In this document: piece by piece, positions 21,621 through 31,447 of the stretch | Layout of the letters: every line of letters begins with the position of its first letter | Numbering within the stretch: the stretch's first letter is position 1 | NCBI GenBank assembly: GCA_021791195.1 | Contig: JAJYXB010000004.1 | Span: 1 to 64,000, forward strand | DNA length: 64,000 nucleotides | Reading direction: 5' to 3' | Source: Actinomycetes bacterium | GTDB lineage: Bacteria > Actinomycetota > Thermoleophilia > BMS3ABIN01 | Program-made: the position numbers and the translations under genes | The notes under the pieces: model-generated | The model's database searches: none | What the model was told of the DNA's origin: nothing | Seen by the model: only the letters and a program-made list of their open reading frames with translations

Positions 21621-23548
21621 CGCCCGATGCGGGCCAGAGCCATCGCTCCCAGGCTGGCGATCGTGTCCAGCACCACCTGCTGCTCATGGCTTTCCAGCAG
21701 GTTCTTCCGACCGCGGATGCCCATAACACCCACAATCTTCTCCCCGTACATCATCGGCACATAAAGCGCAGGAGACTCCGGCAGGGTGCTGGTTCCGCGG
21801 CCGGCCATCTGCCTGTTGGCCAGCACCCACGAGGCGACTCCGGTTACCTCCGGGTCGATCTCGAAACTTTCACTTTTGGCCTTGAGTACCAGCTGGTCAT
21901 GATCACCCATGAACACGGCAACCTCGCAGTCGAACAGCTGGCGGGTGTGGCGCAAAAGGATGGACAGCGTCTGCTCCAGGTTGCGGGCGGAAATCAGATC
22001 ACGGCTAAGCCCGTACAGGGCAACGCTCTTGGACTCGCTCTCCTTGAGCAGGCTCATCTTGCCGCGCCGTCCCAGCGCCAGATGCGCCACCACGACGACA
22101 ATCGCGAAATAAATGACAAACGAGAAGAAATATGACAGATCGGACACCCGGAAGCTGTATACCGGCGGCACGAACAGGTAGTCAAAGGCGAGGATACTGG
22201 ATATCGAAGCCGCTATCGACGGCCCCCGGCCCAGATAAAGCGCGCTGAGGATGGATGGCAGCAGGAACAGAAACAGCAGGTCGACCTGGTTGAGAGTGTT
22301 GCGCAGCAGAAAAGTAAGCGCCGCCATCGCCGCCACGCCCAGCAGGCTGTAGAAATAACCCAGCGGACGCGAGAGTTCCGGACGGAGCCGCCGCGGCATC
22401 CGGACGGGCAACGTGCCCGAGTCCATCAGATAGACATCGATGTTGGGCGTGTTGATGAGAATGTGGCTCGACAGCGACGGCAGATACCGGTGCCGCCTTG
22501 GTTTACCGATGATAACTTTTGTGATGTTGTTCTTCTGGGCGTAATCGGCGATGGTGGCGGCAACATCGGTGCCCTTGATCCAGACGATCCTCGCCCCCAG
22601 CTTCTTGGCCAGGTCCAGGGCGCCATTGAGCCAGATCTTCTCCTGGTCGGAGAATTCCGGGTCCTTTTCCGTCTCCACATGGAAAGCGATCAGCTCAGCG
22701 TCGATCCCGGACGCCAGCCGGTAAGCCGACCGGATCAGCTTCTCGGCGTAGGGGCTGGCAAAGATCGCCGCCAGCACGCGCTCTTTCGCCGGCCAGATGC
22801 CGGAGATGGCGTACTCGCGCATGTACTGGCGCATCTTCTCGTCGACGGTGCCGGCGACCACGCGCAGCGCCAGCTCGCGCAGCGCCAGCAGGTTTCCGGG
22901 ACGGAAGTACTTCTCCACGGCGATGCCGACGATGTCCTTGACGTAGACCTTGCCATCATGCAGCCGCTTGATCAGCTCCTCCGGCGGCAGGTCGATCAGC
23001 TTGATCTCGTCTGCGCGGCCGACGACCGTATCCGGAAGCGTCTCCTTGACACGGATCCCGACGATCTGGCTGACTACGTCGTTGAGGCTTTCGAGGTGCT
23101 GGACGTTGACGGTGGTATAGACGTCGATGCCGGCGTCGAGCAGTTCTCCCACATCCTGGTAGCGCTTCAGATGCCGCTGGCCTGGCGCATTGGTGTGAGC
23201 CAGCTCGTCGACGAGGATCAGCTCCGGCTTGCGTCCCAGCGCTGCTTCCAGGTCGAAATCGCGCAGCTCGAAGCCGCGGTACTGGATGGCAGCCGGAGGA
23301 AGCTGCTCCAGTCCTTCCAGCAGGGCATCGGTCTCGGGGCGCTTGTGGGTTTCGACGTAGCCGACCACCACGTCCACACCCTCCATCCGCCGCTGGCGAC
23401 CGTCGCTAAGCATGGCGAAGGTCTTGCCCACGCCAGGCGCTGCCCCCAGGTAGATGGTCAGCTTGCCGCGCTGGCCGGCAGCCTCTTCCCGCTGCGCCAG
23501 CTTCAGCAGCTCTTCCGGCTCGGGCCTGGGTTTTTCTTCCCTAGACAT
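21617..23548 (-). CDS. kdpD: KdpD-like sensor lacking a histidine kinase
   Basis: The 643-residue protein has the KdpD cytosolic domain with Walker A GAAPGVGKTFAML near residue 35 and ILVDELAHTNAPG, then a universal-stress-like domain near 250-370 (VLAAIFASPYAEKLIR; ITKVIIGKPRRHR), four closely spaced membrane helices (DUF4118, residues ~390-500) and a GAF domain (LYGLSRDLI ... VPMMYGEKIVGVMGIRG). It stops there. Full KdpD is about 880-900 residues, ending in a HisKA-HATPase kinase, and neither that nor kdpE is in the window. It may regulate the pump by direct contact or c-di-AMP binding rather than by phosphotransfer. It is the last gene of the kdp operon. Confidence 0.9.
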   Translation of the reverse strand: MSREEKPRPEPEELLKLAQREEAAGQRGKLTIYLGAAPGVGKTFAMLSDGRQRRMEGVDVVVGYVETHKRPETDALLEGLEQLPPAAIQYRGFELRDFDLEAALGRKPELILVDELAHTNAPGQRHLKRYQDVGELLDAGIDVYTTVNVQHLESLNDVVSQIVGIRVKETLPDTVVGRADEIKLIDLPPEELIKRLHDGKVYVKDIVGIAVEKYFRPGNLLALRELALRVVAGTVDEKMRQYMREYAISGIWPAKERVLAAIFASPYAEKLIRSAYRLASGIDAELIAFHVETEKDPEFSDQEKIWLNGALDLAKKLGARIVWIKGTDVAATIADYAQKNNITKVIIGKPRRHRYLPSLSSHILINTPNIDVYLMDSGTLPVRMPRRLRPELSRPLGYFYSLLGVAAMAALTFLLRNTLNQVDLLFLFLLPSILSALYLGRGPSIAASISSILAFDYLFVPPVYSFRVSDLSYFFSFVIYFAIVVVVAHLALGRRGKMSLLKESESKSVALYGLSRDLISARNLEQTLSILLRHTRQLFDCEVAVFMGDHDQLVLKAKSESFEIDPEVTGVASWVLANRQMAGRGTSTLPESPALYVPMMYGEKIVGVMGIRGRKNLLESHEQQVVLDTIASLGAMALARIGR

Positions 23549-23584
23549 GGTCGGCCGAGTGGCTCATCCCTTACCTTTCGCAGG

Positions 23585-24190
23585 CTAGCTGTTTTGACCT
23601 GCCTGGTCGAGCGCCAGGTTCAGCTCCAGGACGTTGACCCGCACCGTTCCCATGAACCCGAGCCAGCGGCCCTGCGTATGATCGTCGACCAGCTGCCGGA
23701 CTTTCGCCAGCGGCATGCCCCGCGCCTGCGCTACCCTGGCCGCCTGAACCTGGGCCGCCTCGACGGTGATGTCGGGATCGAGTCCGCTGCCGGATGAGGT
23801 CACCAGATCGATCGGCAGCGGTCCGTTGACCCCCGAATCCCTGAGCGCCCTGACGGCGCCGCTGACCTCGCCGGTGGCAGGGTCGGGCGAGACCAACTTC
23901 TGATTGGTCGGTCCCAGGTTGGAGCCGCCGGAAGCCAGCGGATCGTACGGCATGCCGCTCGCCGCGGCAGTCGCCGACGGCCGCGGCCAGAAATACTTCG
24001 GGCTTGAGAACGGCTGGCCGATGAGGCTGGAGCCCACCACGGCGCCGTTCTGTTCGATCAGGCTGCCGGCAGCCTTGCCGGGAAAGGCAACCCTGCCCGC
24101 CAGCGTCACCACCGCCGGATAGATGACGGTCAACAGTACCAGGAATGTGACGAGCAGCAACAGCGCTCTTTTTATCTCCGCCAGTTTCAT
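23585..24190 (-). CDS. kdpC: Potassium-transporting ATPase subunit C (KdpC)
   Basis: The 201-residue protein has one N-terminal membrane helix ([19 protein letters not shown]) and an extracytoplasmic domain with the family signatures [47 protein letters not shown] and [14 protein letters not shown]. KdpC stabilises the KdpA-KdpB complex. Its ATG overlaps the kdpB stop (ATGA), so the two are co-translated. Confidence 0.96.
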   Translation of the reverse strand: MKLAEIKRALLLLVTFLVLLTVIYPAVVTLAGRVAFPGKAAGSLIEQNGAVVGSSLIGQPFSSPKYFWPRPSATAAASGMPYDPLASGGSNLGPTNQKLVSPDPATGEVSGAVRALRDSGVNGPLPIDLVTSSGSGLDPDITVEAAQVQAARVAQARGMPLAKVRQLVDDHTQGRWLGFMGTVRVNVLELNLALDQAGQNS

Positions 24191-26253
24191 ATCGAAAAAG
24201 TCACCAGCATGTCGATGAGTTTGATGCCGATAAACGGCGCGATGATCCCGCCCAGACCGTAGATGAACAGGTTGTAGACCAGCAGCTTCTCCGCCGGCAT
24301 CGGCCGGTAGCGCGTGCCTTTGAGCGCCAGCGGGATCAGGAACGGGATGACGAGAGCATTGAAGATCACCGCTGACAGGATGGCGCTGTGCGGACTGGTC
24401 AGATGCATCAGGTTCAGCGTCGACAGCTGCGGATAGACCGAAGTCAGCGCCGCAGGGATAATGGCGAAATACTTGGCGATGTCGTTGGCGATCGAGAACG
24501 TAGTCAGATTGCCGCGAGTCATCAGGATCTGCTTGCCGATCTCGACAATATCCAGCAGCTTCGTGGGATTGGAGTCCAGGTCGATGATGTTGGCCGCCTC
24601 GCGCGCCGGCTGCGTGCCGGTGTTCATCGCCACGGCCACGTCGGCCTGCGCCAGCGCCGGAGCGTCGTTGGTGCCGTCGCCGGTCATGGCCACCAGGTAG
24701 CCGTCAGCCTGGTAGTCGCGGATGAGCTTCAGCTTATCCTCCGGCTTTGCTTCAGCGAGGAAGTCATCCACGTTGGCCTCGGCGGCGATGGCCGCGGCGG
24801 TCAGCGGGTTGTCGCCGGTGATCATCACCGTCTTGATGCCCATCTTTCTCAGTTGCGCAAAGCGGTCCTGGATGCCGCCCTTGATGATATCTTTCAGATT
24901 GATAACGCCGAGCACCTCTTTGTCGCGCGTGACCGCCAGCGGCGTAGAGCCGGCCCTGGCGATCTCGGTCACTTTCTGGTCGAGCGCGGCCGGGACCGAG
25001 CCGCCCAGCTGCTCGATATACCTGATGATCGAATCCGGCGCGCCCTTCCTGTACGAATGATCCTCCAGGTCAACACCGCTGATCCTGGTCTCGGCCCTGA
25101 ACGGCACCGGGGCGGCGTGCTCGGGCAGCTCCTCCAGCCGCGAGCCCAGCTGCTTGGCCAGCACGATGATGCTGCGCCCCTCGGGCGTTTCGTCGGTGAA
25201 AGAGGACATCAGCGCCGCGTCGACAACCTCTTCCTCGGAATGCCCGCCGATGGCGATGAACGCCACCGCCTCGCGGTTGCCCAGCGTGATCGTGCCGGTC
25301 TTGTCCAGCAGCAGCGTGTTGACGTCGCCGGCAGCCTCGATGGCGCGGCCCGACAGCGCCATCACGTTGCGCGAGAAGAGCCGGTCCATGCCGGCGATGC
25401 CGATCGCCGGCAGCAACGCCGCGATCGTCGTCGGGGCCAGGCAGACGAACAGGGCGATCAGCACCACCAGACTGACGACCGTGCCCCGACCGGCCGACTC
25501 GACACTGTAGCGCGACAGCGAGTTGAGATTTAACACCACCAGCAGGAAGATGATCGTCAGCGCGATCAGCAGGATGCTGAGCGCGATCTCATTGGGCGTC
25601 TTGCGCCGCTTGGCGCCTTCCACCAGCGTCACCATCTTGTCGATGAAGGTCTCGCCGGGGTCGGCGGTGATCCGTACGATGATGCTCTCGGTGGCGGTCA
25701 CCCGCGTGCCACCGGTGACGGCGCTGCGGTCGCCGCCGGACTCGCGCACCACAGGGGCGGATTCGCCGGTGATGGCGGATTCATCCACCAGCGCCGCCCC
25801 GAAGACGATGTCGCCGTCTCCGGGGATCAGTTCGTTGGCGCCGACCAGCACCAGGTCGCCCTTGCGCAGATCGTTGGCGTTGACCTCCTCGGCGGCGCTG
25901 GCCGGATCCGGTTTCTTCACCTTCCTGGCGATGATCTCGGTGCGCGACTTCCTGAGAGACTCTGCCCGCGCCTTGCCCCGGCCTTCGGCCAGCGACTCGG
26001 CAAAGGTGGCGAACATCACCGTCAGCCACAGCAGCACCGAGACCGCGCCGGTGAACCAGAGCGGGCCGCTTCCGCCGGCTATCAGGTCATAGACGAAGTT
26101 GACCGCCGTGATGGCGCCGCCGAGCTCGACGGCGAGCATTACCGGGTTGCGCCACAGCGTCACCGGATTCAGCTTGGCGAACGTGCCCAGCAGCGCCGGC
26201 CACATCAACTTGCCGCTGAAGATCGATTCCTGCTTCTTGTCCGTCGATGTCAC
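24187..26253 (-). CDS. kdpB: Potassium-transporting ATPase subunit B (KdpB)
   Basis: The 688-residue P-type ATPase has the phosphorylation motif [13 protein letters not shown] near residue 315, the actuator motif AITGESAPV near 165, the nucleotide-binding segment YRKGAPDSI and the hinge [20 protein letters not shown] (20 residues), typical of KdpB. Length and helix pattern match complete family members. It couples ATP hydrolysis to K+ uptake through KdpA. The GTG start at 26253 begins three bases after the kdpA stop. Confidence 0.97.
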   Translation of the reverse strand: MTSTDKKQESIFSGKLMWPALLGTFAKLNPVTLWRNPVMLAVELGGAITAVNFVYDLIAGGSGPLWFTGAVSVLLWLTVMFATFAESLAEGRGKARAESLRKSRTEIIARKVKKPDPASAAEEVNANDLRKGDLVLVGANELIPGDGDIVFGAALVDESAITGESAPVVRESGGDRSAVTGGTRVTATESIIVRITADPGETFIDKMVTLVEGAKRRKTPNEIALSILLIALTIIFLLVVLNLNSLSRYSVESAGRGTVVSLVVLIALFVCLAPTTIAALLPAIGIAGMDRLFSRNVMALSGRAIEAAGDVNTLLLDKTGTITLGNREAVAFIAIGGHSEEEVVDAALMSSFTDETPEGRSIIVLAKQLGSRLEELPEHAAPVPFRAETRISGVDLEDHSYRKGAPDSIIRYIEQLGGSVPAALDQKVTEIARAGSTPLAVTRDKEVLGVINLKDIIKGGIQDRFAQLRKMGIKTVMITGDNPLTAAAIAAEANVDDFLAEAKPEDKLKLIRDYQADGYLVAMTGDGTNDAPALAQADVAVAMNTGTQPAREAANIIDLDSNPTKLLDIVEIGKQILMTRGNLTTFSIANDIAKYFAIIPAALTSVYPQLSTLNLMHLTSPHSAILSAVIFNALVIPFLIPLALKGTRYRPMPAEKLLVYNLFIYGLGGIIAPFIGIKLIDMLVTFSI

Positions 26254-26256
26254 CTG

Positions 26257-27987
26257 CTATCTCCCAGTCATGATCAGATGTTCGACGATGGGCCCCAGGC
26301 CCAGCGCCGGCAGGAATGTCAGCGCCCCCACGATGATCACGACCACTATCAGCCAGCCGACAAACGTCAGGTTGTCGGTCGGCAGCGTGCCCAGGCTGGG
26401 CGGCACGTATTTTTTCGCGGCCAGCGAGCCGGCCATCGCCAGCGCCGCCACAGCAGGCAGGAAACGCCCCAGCAGCATCGCCAGCGACAGCGTGATGTTA
26501 TAGAAAGGTGTGTTGGCGGAGATGCCGGCGAAGGAGCTGCCGTTGTTGTTGGACGTCGACGCATAGGCATACAGCACCTCACTGAGACCATGCGGTCCCG
26601 GGTTGAAAATGGCGCCCGTGCCGGCCCGGAGCAGCAGCGCGATTCCCGAGAATATCAGTACGGAAATGCCAGATGTCAAAACCATGATCACGGACATCCA
26701 CATCTCGCGCACCTCGATTTTCTTGCCCAGATATTCCGGCGTGCGGCCGATCATCAGTCCGGCGACAAAGACAGCGATGATGACAAATCCGAGCATCGTG
26801 TAAAGTCCGGAGCCGACGCCGCCAGGCACCACTTCGCCCAGCAGCATCAGGAACATGCTGACGCCGCCGCCCAGCGGCGTGTAAGAGTCAAGCATCGAGT
26901 TCACGGCGCCGTCGGAGGTGGCGGTGGTGCCGGCGGCAAACACGGTGGAGCCGCCGACGCCGAAGCGGACCTCCTTGCCCTCCATGTTGGGCCCGGCGAT
27001 CCCCTGCCGGTGGATCAGCGAATTGCCGGCGTGCTCGGCCCAGTACATCGCTCCCAGCGAGACGACCAGGATGATCAGCATCGCCGTGAGGATGGCCCAC
27101 CCCTGGCGCGTGTTGCCCACAATGCGGCCGAACGTATTGGTAAGCGCCAGCGGGATCATCAAAAACAGCGCGATCTCAACAAAGTTGGTCAGCGGCGACG
27201 GGTTTTCATAAGGATGCGCCGAGTTGGCGTTGAAAAAGCCGCCGCCGTTGGTGCCCAGCAGCTTGATCGACTCGAACGAGGCTACCGGCCCCATCGGCAG
27301 GGTCTGCGTGGTGACGGCGCCGCCATTCCGGTTCTGCGCCGGCTGCACCAGACGGACACCCTGGTAGCCGCTGAAATTCTGGATGACGCCCTGCGATACC
27401 AGGAAGATGCCGGCGATCAGCGCGATCGGCAGCAGGATGTAAAGTACGCCGCGGGTGAGATCGACCCAGAAGTTGCCGATCTGCTGCGTCGTGCGGCGGG
27501 CAATGCCGCGGATGAGGGCGATGACGACAGCCATGCCGGCGGCCGCGGCCACAAAGTGGCTCAGCGTCAGCGGCACCGTCTGCGTAAAATAACTGGCTGT
27601 TGATTCACCTGCATAGTTCTGCCAGTTGGTATTGGTGATGAAACTCACGGCGGTGTTGAACGCCAGCATCAGCGGGAAACCGGGCAAACCCTGGGGATTG
27701 AGAGGCAGCACGCCCTGGAAGACGAGCGCCAGGAAGAGGAAGGCGATGCCCAGAGCGTTGAAAAGCAGGAAAGCAAAAGCATACTGCGTCCAGCCGCTCT
27801 CCTTCTCCTCATCGATGCCGGCAATGTGGTAAACCAGCCGCTCCAGCGGCCGCAGCACCGGGCTGAGCAGGTTCTTCTCCCCCTGATAGACTCTGGCCAT
27901 ATAGGCGCCCAGCGGCTTGACCAGTAGCAGGAGCACGGCCAGCAGCACCGCGATCCCGATCAGGTCGTATGTCTCAAAATTCCGCAT
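26257..27987 (-). CDS. kdpA: Potassium-transporting ATPase subunit A (KdpA)
   Basis: The 576-residue, about ten-helix channel-like subunit has the repeated selectivity-loop motifs: [31 protein letters not shown] and [12 protein letters not shown]. These fit complete KdpA, which selects K+ and passes it to the KdpB site. No kdpF-like mini-gene is found upstream. ATG at 27987 is preceded by GAGACGGG. The leader contains a probable ydaO-type riboswitch at 28111-28250, suggesting that expression falls when c-di-AMP signals enough K+. Confidence 0.97.
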   Translation of the reverse strand: MRNFETYDLIGIAVLLAVLLLLVKPLGAYMARVYQGEKNLLSPVLRPLERLVYHIAGIDEEKESGWTQYAFAFLLFNALGIAFLFLALVFQGVLPLNPQGLPGFPLMLAFNTAVSFITNTNWQNYAGESTASYFTQTVPLTLSHFVAAAAGMAVVIALIRGIARRTTQQIGNFWVDLTRGVLYILLPIALIAGIFLVSQGVIQNFSGYQGVRLVQPAQNRNGGAVTTQTLPMGPVASFESIKLLGTNGGGFFNANSAHPYENPSPLTNFVEIALFLMIPLALTNTFGRIVGNTRQGWAILTAMLIILVVSLGAMYWAEHAGNSLIHRQGIAGPNMEGKEVRFGVGGSTVFAAGTTATSDGAVNSMLDSYTPLGGGVSMFLMLLGEVVPGGVGSGLYTMLGFVIIAVFVAGLMIGRTPEYLGKKIEVREMWMSVIMVLTSGISVLIFSGIALLLRAGTGAIFNPGPHGLSEVLYAYASTSNNNGSSFAGISANTPFYNITLSLAMLLGRFLPAVAALAMAGSLAAKKYVPPSLGTLPTDNLTFVGWLIVVVIIVGALTFLPALGLGPIVEHLIMTGR

Positions 27988-28110
27988 CCCGTCTCATACC
28001 TTCGACTGCTATGAGTCTGGACCCTTCCTGCCCGGCGGCCCCGATTAATAAGCATATCCGGGCATGAAAAAGCCGCCGCCAAGCGCCGGCGACCGAATGC
28101 CATGCCCATT

Positions 28111-28250
28111 GTCCTTCCAAATCCCTGCGAGGCTGGCTGTCGAATTCGGGCCGGTGTCAAGCTTTTTTTGCCGTCCACGTATTTTTCCCCGCGGCCCAGC
28201 GCGTTTGGCAAGTGAAGAACCACCGGTTAAATTTTTTTAAATCGCGCCGG
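28111..28250 (-). ncRNA. Probable c-di-AMP (ydaO/yuaA-type) riboswitch
   Basis: About 120 bases upstream of kdpA the minus strand reads GCCCGAATTCGACAGCCAGC followed by CTCGCAGGG and then GGAAGGA. This closely follows the conserved 3' half of ydaO riboswitches (CCCGAAuCCGwCAGCuAACCUCGyArGC...GGAAGGA). A GGGGAA segment lies about 50 bases 5' of it as expected, but the 5' half is shorter and matches less well. Such riboswitches turn off K+ importers when c-di-AMP is high, which fits the kdp operon. The 5' limit is approximate. Confidence 0.6.
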
Positions 28251-28296
28251 CCGGCGTTGAATCGGGGGGATCAGCGATGCTAACATACATAATTTA

Positions 28297-29328
28297 ATGG
28301 ACTCGCGAAAACTCACCAATTACCTCAAGGGCTTTGCGATTATCTTCGTGATGGCCGACCACTTCGCGGGACAGTTTCTATCCCGGGATTACGGCTGGAT
28401 CAACGGCTACGCGAACGGTTTTATCGCTATCTTCTTCCTGTTCAGCGGCTACGGCCTCTTTTATTCTTTCGAGAAGCGCTTCCGCCGGGGGCCAGCACTC
28501 AAGGCGCTTGGCCGTTATTTCCTGGACCGGGCGGTCCGGATCTACCCGCTGTACTGGCTCTCGCTGCTAATCGCTCCCCTGGTGTTCCCCGGGAATTTTA
28601 ATGTCCTGCATGAAACCAGAGGGATCCTGATATACCTGGGCCTGCCCTTCCTGGGCGCCCCCTGGCTTTACTGGTTCATGACGGCTCTGTTTCAGTGCTA
28701 TCTGCTGGCGCCGCTGTTCTATCTGGTGCTGAAGAAGATGCCGCTGTGGCTGTCACTGGGCGGCGCCGGCTTGCTGGTGCTGATCTCGACGCCGCTGTCG
28801 CTGATTCCCGCGGCGCAGATCGATCCGCTTGAGTACCGTTATTTCCTGGGAGCCCATCTGATCCTGTTCGCGCTGGGGATGACGCTGCCGGCGGCAGTGT
28901 TACGTTACCGGCACAAGGTCAACAACTCCCTGCTTGCCGGCTCACTGCTGGCTTTCTTTGCCAGCGTCTACTTCACCCGCACGCAGAGCGACGTCTTCAG
29001 TCAGTCGCACGTCATTTTCATCCCGCTGATGGTGTGGTCGGCGTTCGCCCTCGGCCTTACCTGGCTGTCGATCGGACCGGCGCTGCCGCTGCAGGATGTT
29101 TTCGGCACGCTGGGCAAGCATACGTACTCGCTCTACCTGTTTCACATCCCCTTTTACGGCCTGCTGGCTGATCTGGGGCTGCTGAAGAACAACCAGCTTG
29201 GCAGCATCGAAGTCATCATCGTGCTGCTGCCGCTGTTCATCTTCCTCTGCATCAAGTTCGAGCGGTTCTTTACTTCCTTCACGCTGTCACTGGCATGGCG
29301 GCTGCGGCGGCTGATCCCGGTCAGCTGA
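28297..29328 (+). CDS. Acyltransferase family 3 membrane protein
   Basis: The 343-residue protein has about ten membrane helices and the acyltransferase-3 layout: KLTNYLKGFAIIFVMADHF near the start (the conserved helix-1 His is at this end), FFLFSGYGLF, RAVRIYPLYWL and a late LGKHTYSLYLFHIPFYG. Members transfer acyl groups, often acetyl, to sugars of the envelope or exported polysaccharide. It is divergent from kdp and no partner gene adjoins it. ATG at 28297 has no clear ribosome-binding site. Confidence 0.88.
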   Translation: MDSRKLTNYLKGFAIIFVMADHFAGQFLSRDYGWINGYANGFIAIFFLFSGYGLFYSFEKRFRRGPALKALGRYFLDRAVRIYPLYWLSLLIAPLVFPGNFNVLHETRGILIYLGLPFLGAPWLYWFMTALFQCYLLAPLFYLVLKKMPLWLSLGGAGLLVLISTPLSLIPAAQIDPLEYRYFLGAHLILFALGMTLPAAVLRYRHKVNNSLLAGSLLAFFASVYFTRTQSDVFSQSHVIFIPLMVWSAFALGLTWLSIGPALPLQDVFGTLGKHTYSLYLFHIPFYGLLADLGLLKNNQLGSIEVIIVLLPLFIFLCIKFERFFTSFTLSLAWRLRRLIPVS

Positions 29329-29441
29329 CCGGCGCTACTTCACATCTTCGATGCGAGGCCGCCGGGACGGGCGGCCTCGCTATTTTCTGCCCGGCGATTG
29401 CAGGTATGATATCTCCTGGCGGAAAACTTCCTGCCATCGCC

Positions 29442-30611
29442 ATGGATTTTGTCGACCTGATAATCATCTTCTTTCTGGTCTCCGCGGTCGTCCGCGGCGT
29501 CAGGACCGGCCTCATGCAGCTGCTGCTCTCATCCACCGGCTTCGTCGCCGGTCTGCTGCTCGGCTCCTGGGCCGCCAGCCGGATCGCGCCGCTTTCCGCC
29601 AGTCCGCCCATCAAGCTGTTCATCGTGCTGTTTGTGGAGCTGGGGCTGGCCATGCTGCTCGGTTTTCTGGGAGAGCTGGCCGGCCTGCGACTGAACCTGC
29701 TCGCCCGACGGTTGCACCTGCACGGACTGGACGAGGCGCTGGGAGCGGCCCTGGCGGTGATCTTTGCGCTGACGGTGATCTGGCTGGCCGCATCCGCGCT
29801 TGTCAACGTCCACAGTTTCAACATCGGCCGCGAGGTCCGGCAATCCCTGATAGTGCAGAAGCTGGACGCTATCATGCCGGAGCCGCCGGACATCCTTGCG
29901 CAGCTGGAAAAGATCATCAGCCCCAATGGCTTTCCCAACGTGTTTCTTCAGCTGGAGCCGCAGCACACAACGGTGGCGCCCAATAATTCTGTCAACAATC
30001 AGGCAGTCATCAATGACGAATCCTCAGTGGTGAAAGTGCACGGCGAGGGTTGCGGCGGGACTGTCACCGGGTCAGGCTTCGTGGCGGCGCGCGGCATCGT
30101 GGTCACCAACGCGCACGTGGTCGCCGGCATCGCCCGGCCCGAAGTCGTGGATGGCTCCGGTACTTACCGGGCGACGCCCATCTGGTTCGATCCTGACATG
30201 GACGTCGCCGTTTTGAGGGTCGGCGGCGGCCTGAAGGACCCGCCGCTGACATTGGACAGCAAGACGCTGCCGGATAACGACGCCGCCGCAGTGCTCGGTT
30301 TTCCCGGGGGCGGTCCGCTCGTGGCCGGCAACGGCGTGATCATCGACCATGTCACGGCCGTAGGGCGCAATATTTACAATCAGGGGCTTGTTTCCCGCAG
30401 CATCTACGAAGTGCAGGCAATCGTGCAGCCCGGCAATTCAGGCGGGCCGCTGATCGCCCCCGACGGCACCGTGGCCGGAATCGTTTTCGCCCGGTCCCTC
30501 AGCCAGAAAAATGTCGGTTATGCCCTCACGATCGGCGAAGTCCAGCCATTGATCCGGCAGGCCGCCCTGAACAACTCCGCCGTCAGCACCGGCAGCTGCG
30601 CGGCGGAATAG
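29442..30611 (+). CDS. CvpA-domain membrane serine protease (MarP-like)
   Basis: The 389-residue protein starts at MDFVDLIIIFFLVSAVVRG, by comparison with CvpA proteins. Four N-terminal helices form a CvpA domain (residues 1-160), followed by an extracytoplasmic trypsin-like protease: TGSGFVAARGIVVTNAHVV supplies His, DPDMDVAVLRV supplies Asp and VQPGNSGGPL the nucleophilic Ser. This is the arrangement of actinobacterial MarP, a periplasmic protease needed for acid and oxidative stress resistance. It stands alone between the acyltransferase gene and the Ehr-like operon. Confidence 0.9.
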   Translation: MDFVDLIIIFFLVSAVVRGVRTGLMQLLLSSTGFVAGLLLGSWAASRIAPLSASPPIKLFIVLFVELGLAMLLGFLGELAGLRLNLLARRLHLHGLDEALGAALAVIFALTVIWLAASALVNVHSFNIGREVRQSLIVQKLDAIMPEPPDILAQLEKIISPNGFPNVFLQLEPQHTTVAPNNSVNNQAVINDESSVVKVHGEGCGGTVTGSGFVAARGIVVTNAHVVAGIARPEVVDGSGTYRATPIWFDPDMDVAVLRVGGGLKDPPLTLDSKTLPDNDAAAVLGFPGGGPLVAGNGVIIDHVTAVGRNIYNQGLVSRSIYEVQAIVQPGNSGGPLIAPDGTVAGIVFARSLSQKNVGYALTIGEVQPLIRQAALNNSAVSTGSCAAE

Positions 30612-30959
30612 ACATGAACGAGGATGCCGTGCCAGGCGCGCTGGTGGGGAGAAATCCTGTTTGAGGCTTGCGGCAGGCTGTAAACTCTTTCTCGCAGCAG
30701 ATGGTTTGCGCGCCGCACCGGAACCGGTGGATAAACCCGGTTTCCTGTGGTAAGATAGCAGCCGTTCAGCAGCCAGGTGTCATCCGCGAAAGTGTTCCTC
30801 GTCCTGACAGGAACCCCCGAAACTTGAATCAAGCGGCTTCCGCGCGCGGTCACCCGCGGCCTCATTTCGAATTACCTGTAGAAGAATTCTGGCAAGGATA
30901 TACACACGAACCTGATCCAAAAAATATTAGGGTCACCCCGGGTTTTGGAGAGCGAGAAG
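30612..30959. other. Leader region of the Ehr-like operon
   Basis: No convincing gene is seen; the open frames here lack coding character and ribosome-binding sites. An extended -10 promoter candidate lies at 30728-30756 and the operon starts at 30960, so the transcript would have a leader of about 200 bases. Confidence 0.4.
30728..30756 (+). promoter_or_regulatory. Candidate promoter of the Ehr-like operon
   Basis: TGGATA (30728-30733) and TAAGAT (30751-30756), 17 bases apart, with TG one base upstream of the -10 (TGGTAAGAT), resemble an extended -10 sigma-70 promoter. No operator is obvious. Confidence 0.35.
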
Positions 30960-31442
30960 ATGTTTGCCGATGCCCGCGAGAAATTTCCGGCCGGATCGCA
31001 TCCAGCGAATGTTAACGGCAGGATGTTCAGAAGGTCCCTGGCGATCAGGCTCGTCACCGCCGGCTCCACCAACGCCTGCGAGCAGGAACTGGTCGCGCTG
31101 GGGAATTCCTATTACGACGTCGAACGCTTTGGCGTCTGCTTCGTCGCCTCCCCCCGCCACGCCGATGTCCTGATGGTCACCGGTCCGGTGACGCGCAACA
31201 TGCGCGATGCCCTGCTCAAAACCTACGAGGCCCTCCCCACACCGCGGATCGTGGTCGCCCTCGGCGACGATGCCATCGACGGCGGGTTGTTCAGAGGCTC
31301 ATACGCGGTACTGGACGGAGCCCGGAGCGTCATTCCCGTGGACTATGAGATTCCGGGCGATCCTCCGACTCCCACGCTGATCATCGGCGCACTGATGTCG
31401 ATTCTCGCCGACCTGAGCGGCATGCAAGCGCAGAAAACCTGA
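30960..31442 (+). CDS. NuoB/HyfI-type small subunit lacking three Fe-S ligands
   Basis: The 160-residue protein is a clear homologue of the small subunit of group 4 hydrogenases and NuoB: SLAIRLVTAGSTNAC, PRHADVLMVTGPVTRNM, TPRIVVALGDD, VIPVDYEIPGDPP. The family uses four cysteines for the proximal [4Fe-4S] (N2) cluster, in GSCNGC, G(D/A)CA and PGCPP contexts. Here these are Thr37, Cys40, Asp104 and Asp134, so only one remains. It cannot hold the usual cluster. It begins the operon, with an ATG at 30960 after a GA-rich site (an in-frame TTG at 30945 is the alternative). It probably keeps a structural role in an Ehr-type complex. Confidence 0.88.
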   Translation: MFADAREKFPAGSHPANVNGRMFRRSLAIRLVTAGSTNACEQELVALGNSYYDVERFGVCFVASPRHADVLMVTGPVTRNMRDALLKTYEALPTPRIVVALGDDAIDGGLFRGSYAVLDGARSVIPVDYEIPGDPPTPTLIIGALMSILADLSGMQAQKT

Positions 31443-31447
31443 TCCTG

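Noticed and set aside
26278-27603. 441-codon plus-strand frame opposite kdpA
   Set aside because: The sequence is highly charged and repetitive with no domain, and kdpA on the other strand is unmistakable.
30668-31015. 115-codon plus-strand frame before the Ehr-like operon
   Set aside because: No ribosome-binding site, no similarity, and it runs into the small-subunit gene in another frame; treated as leader DNA.
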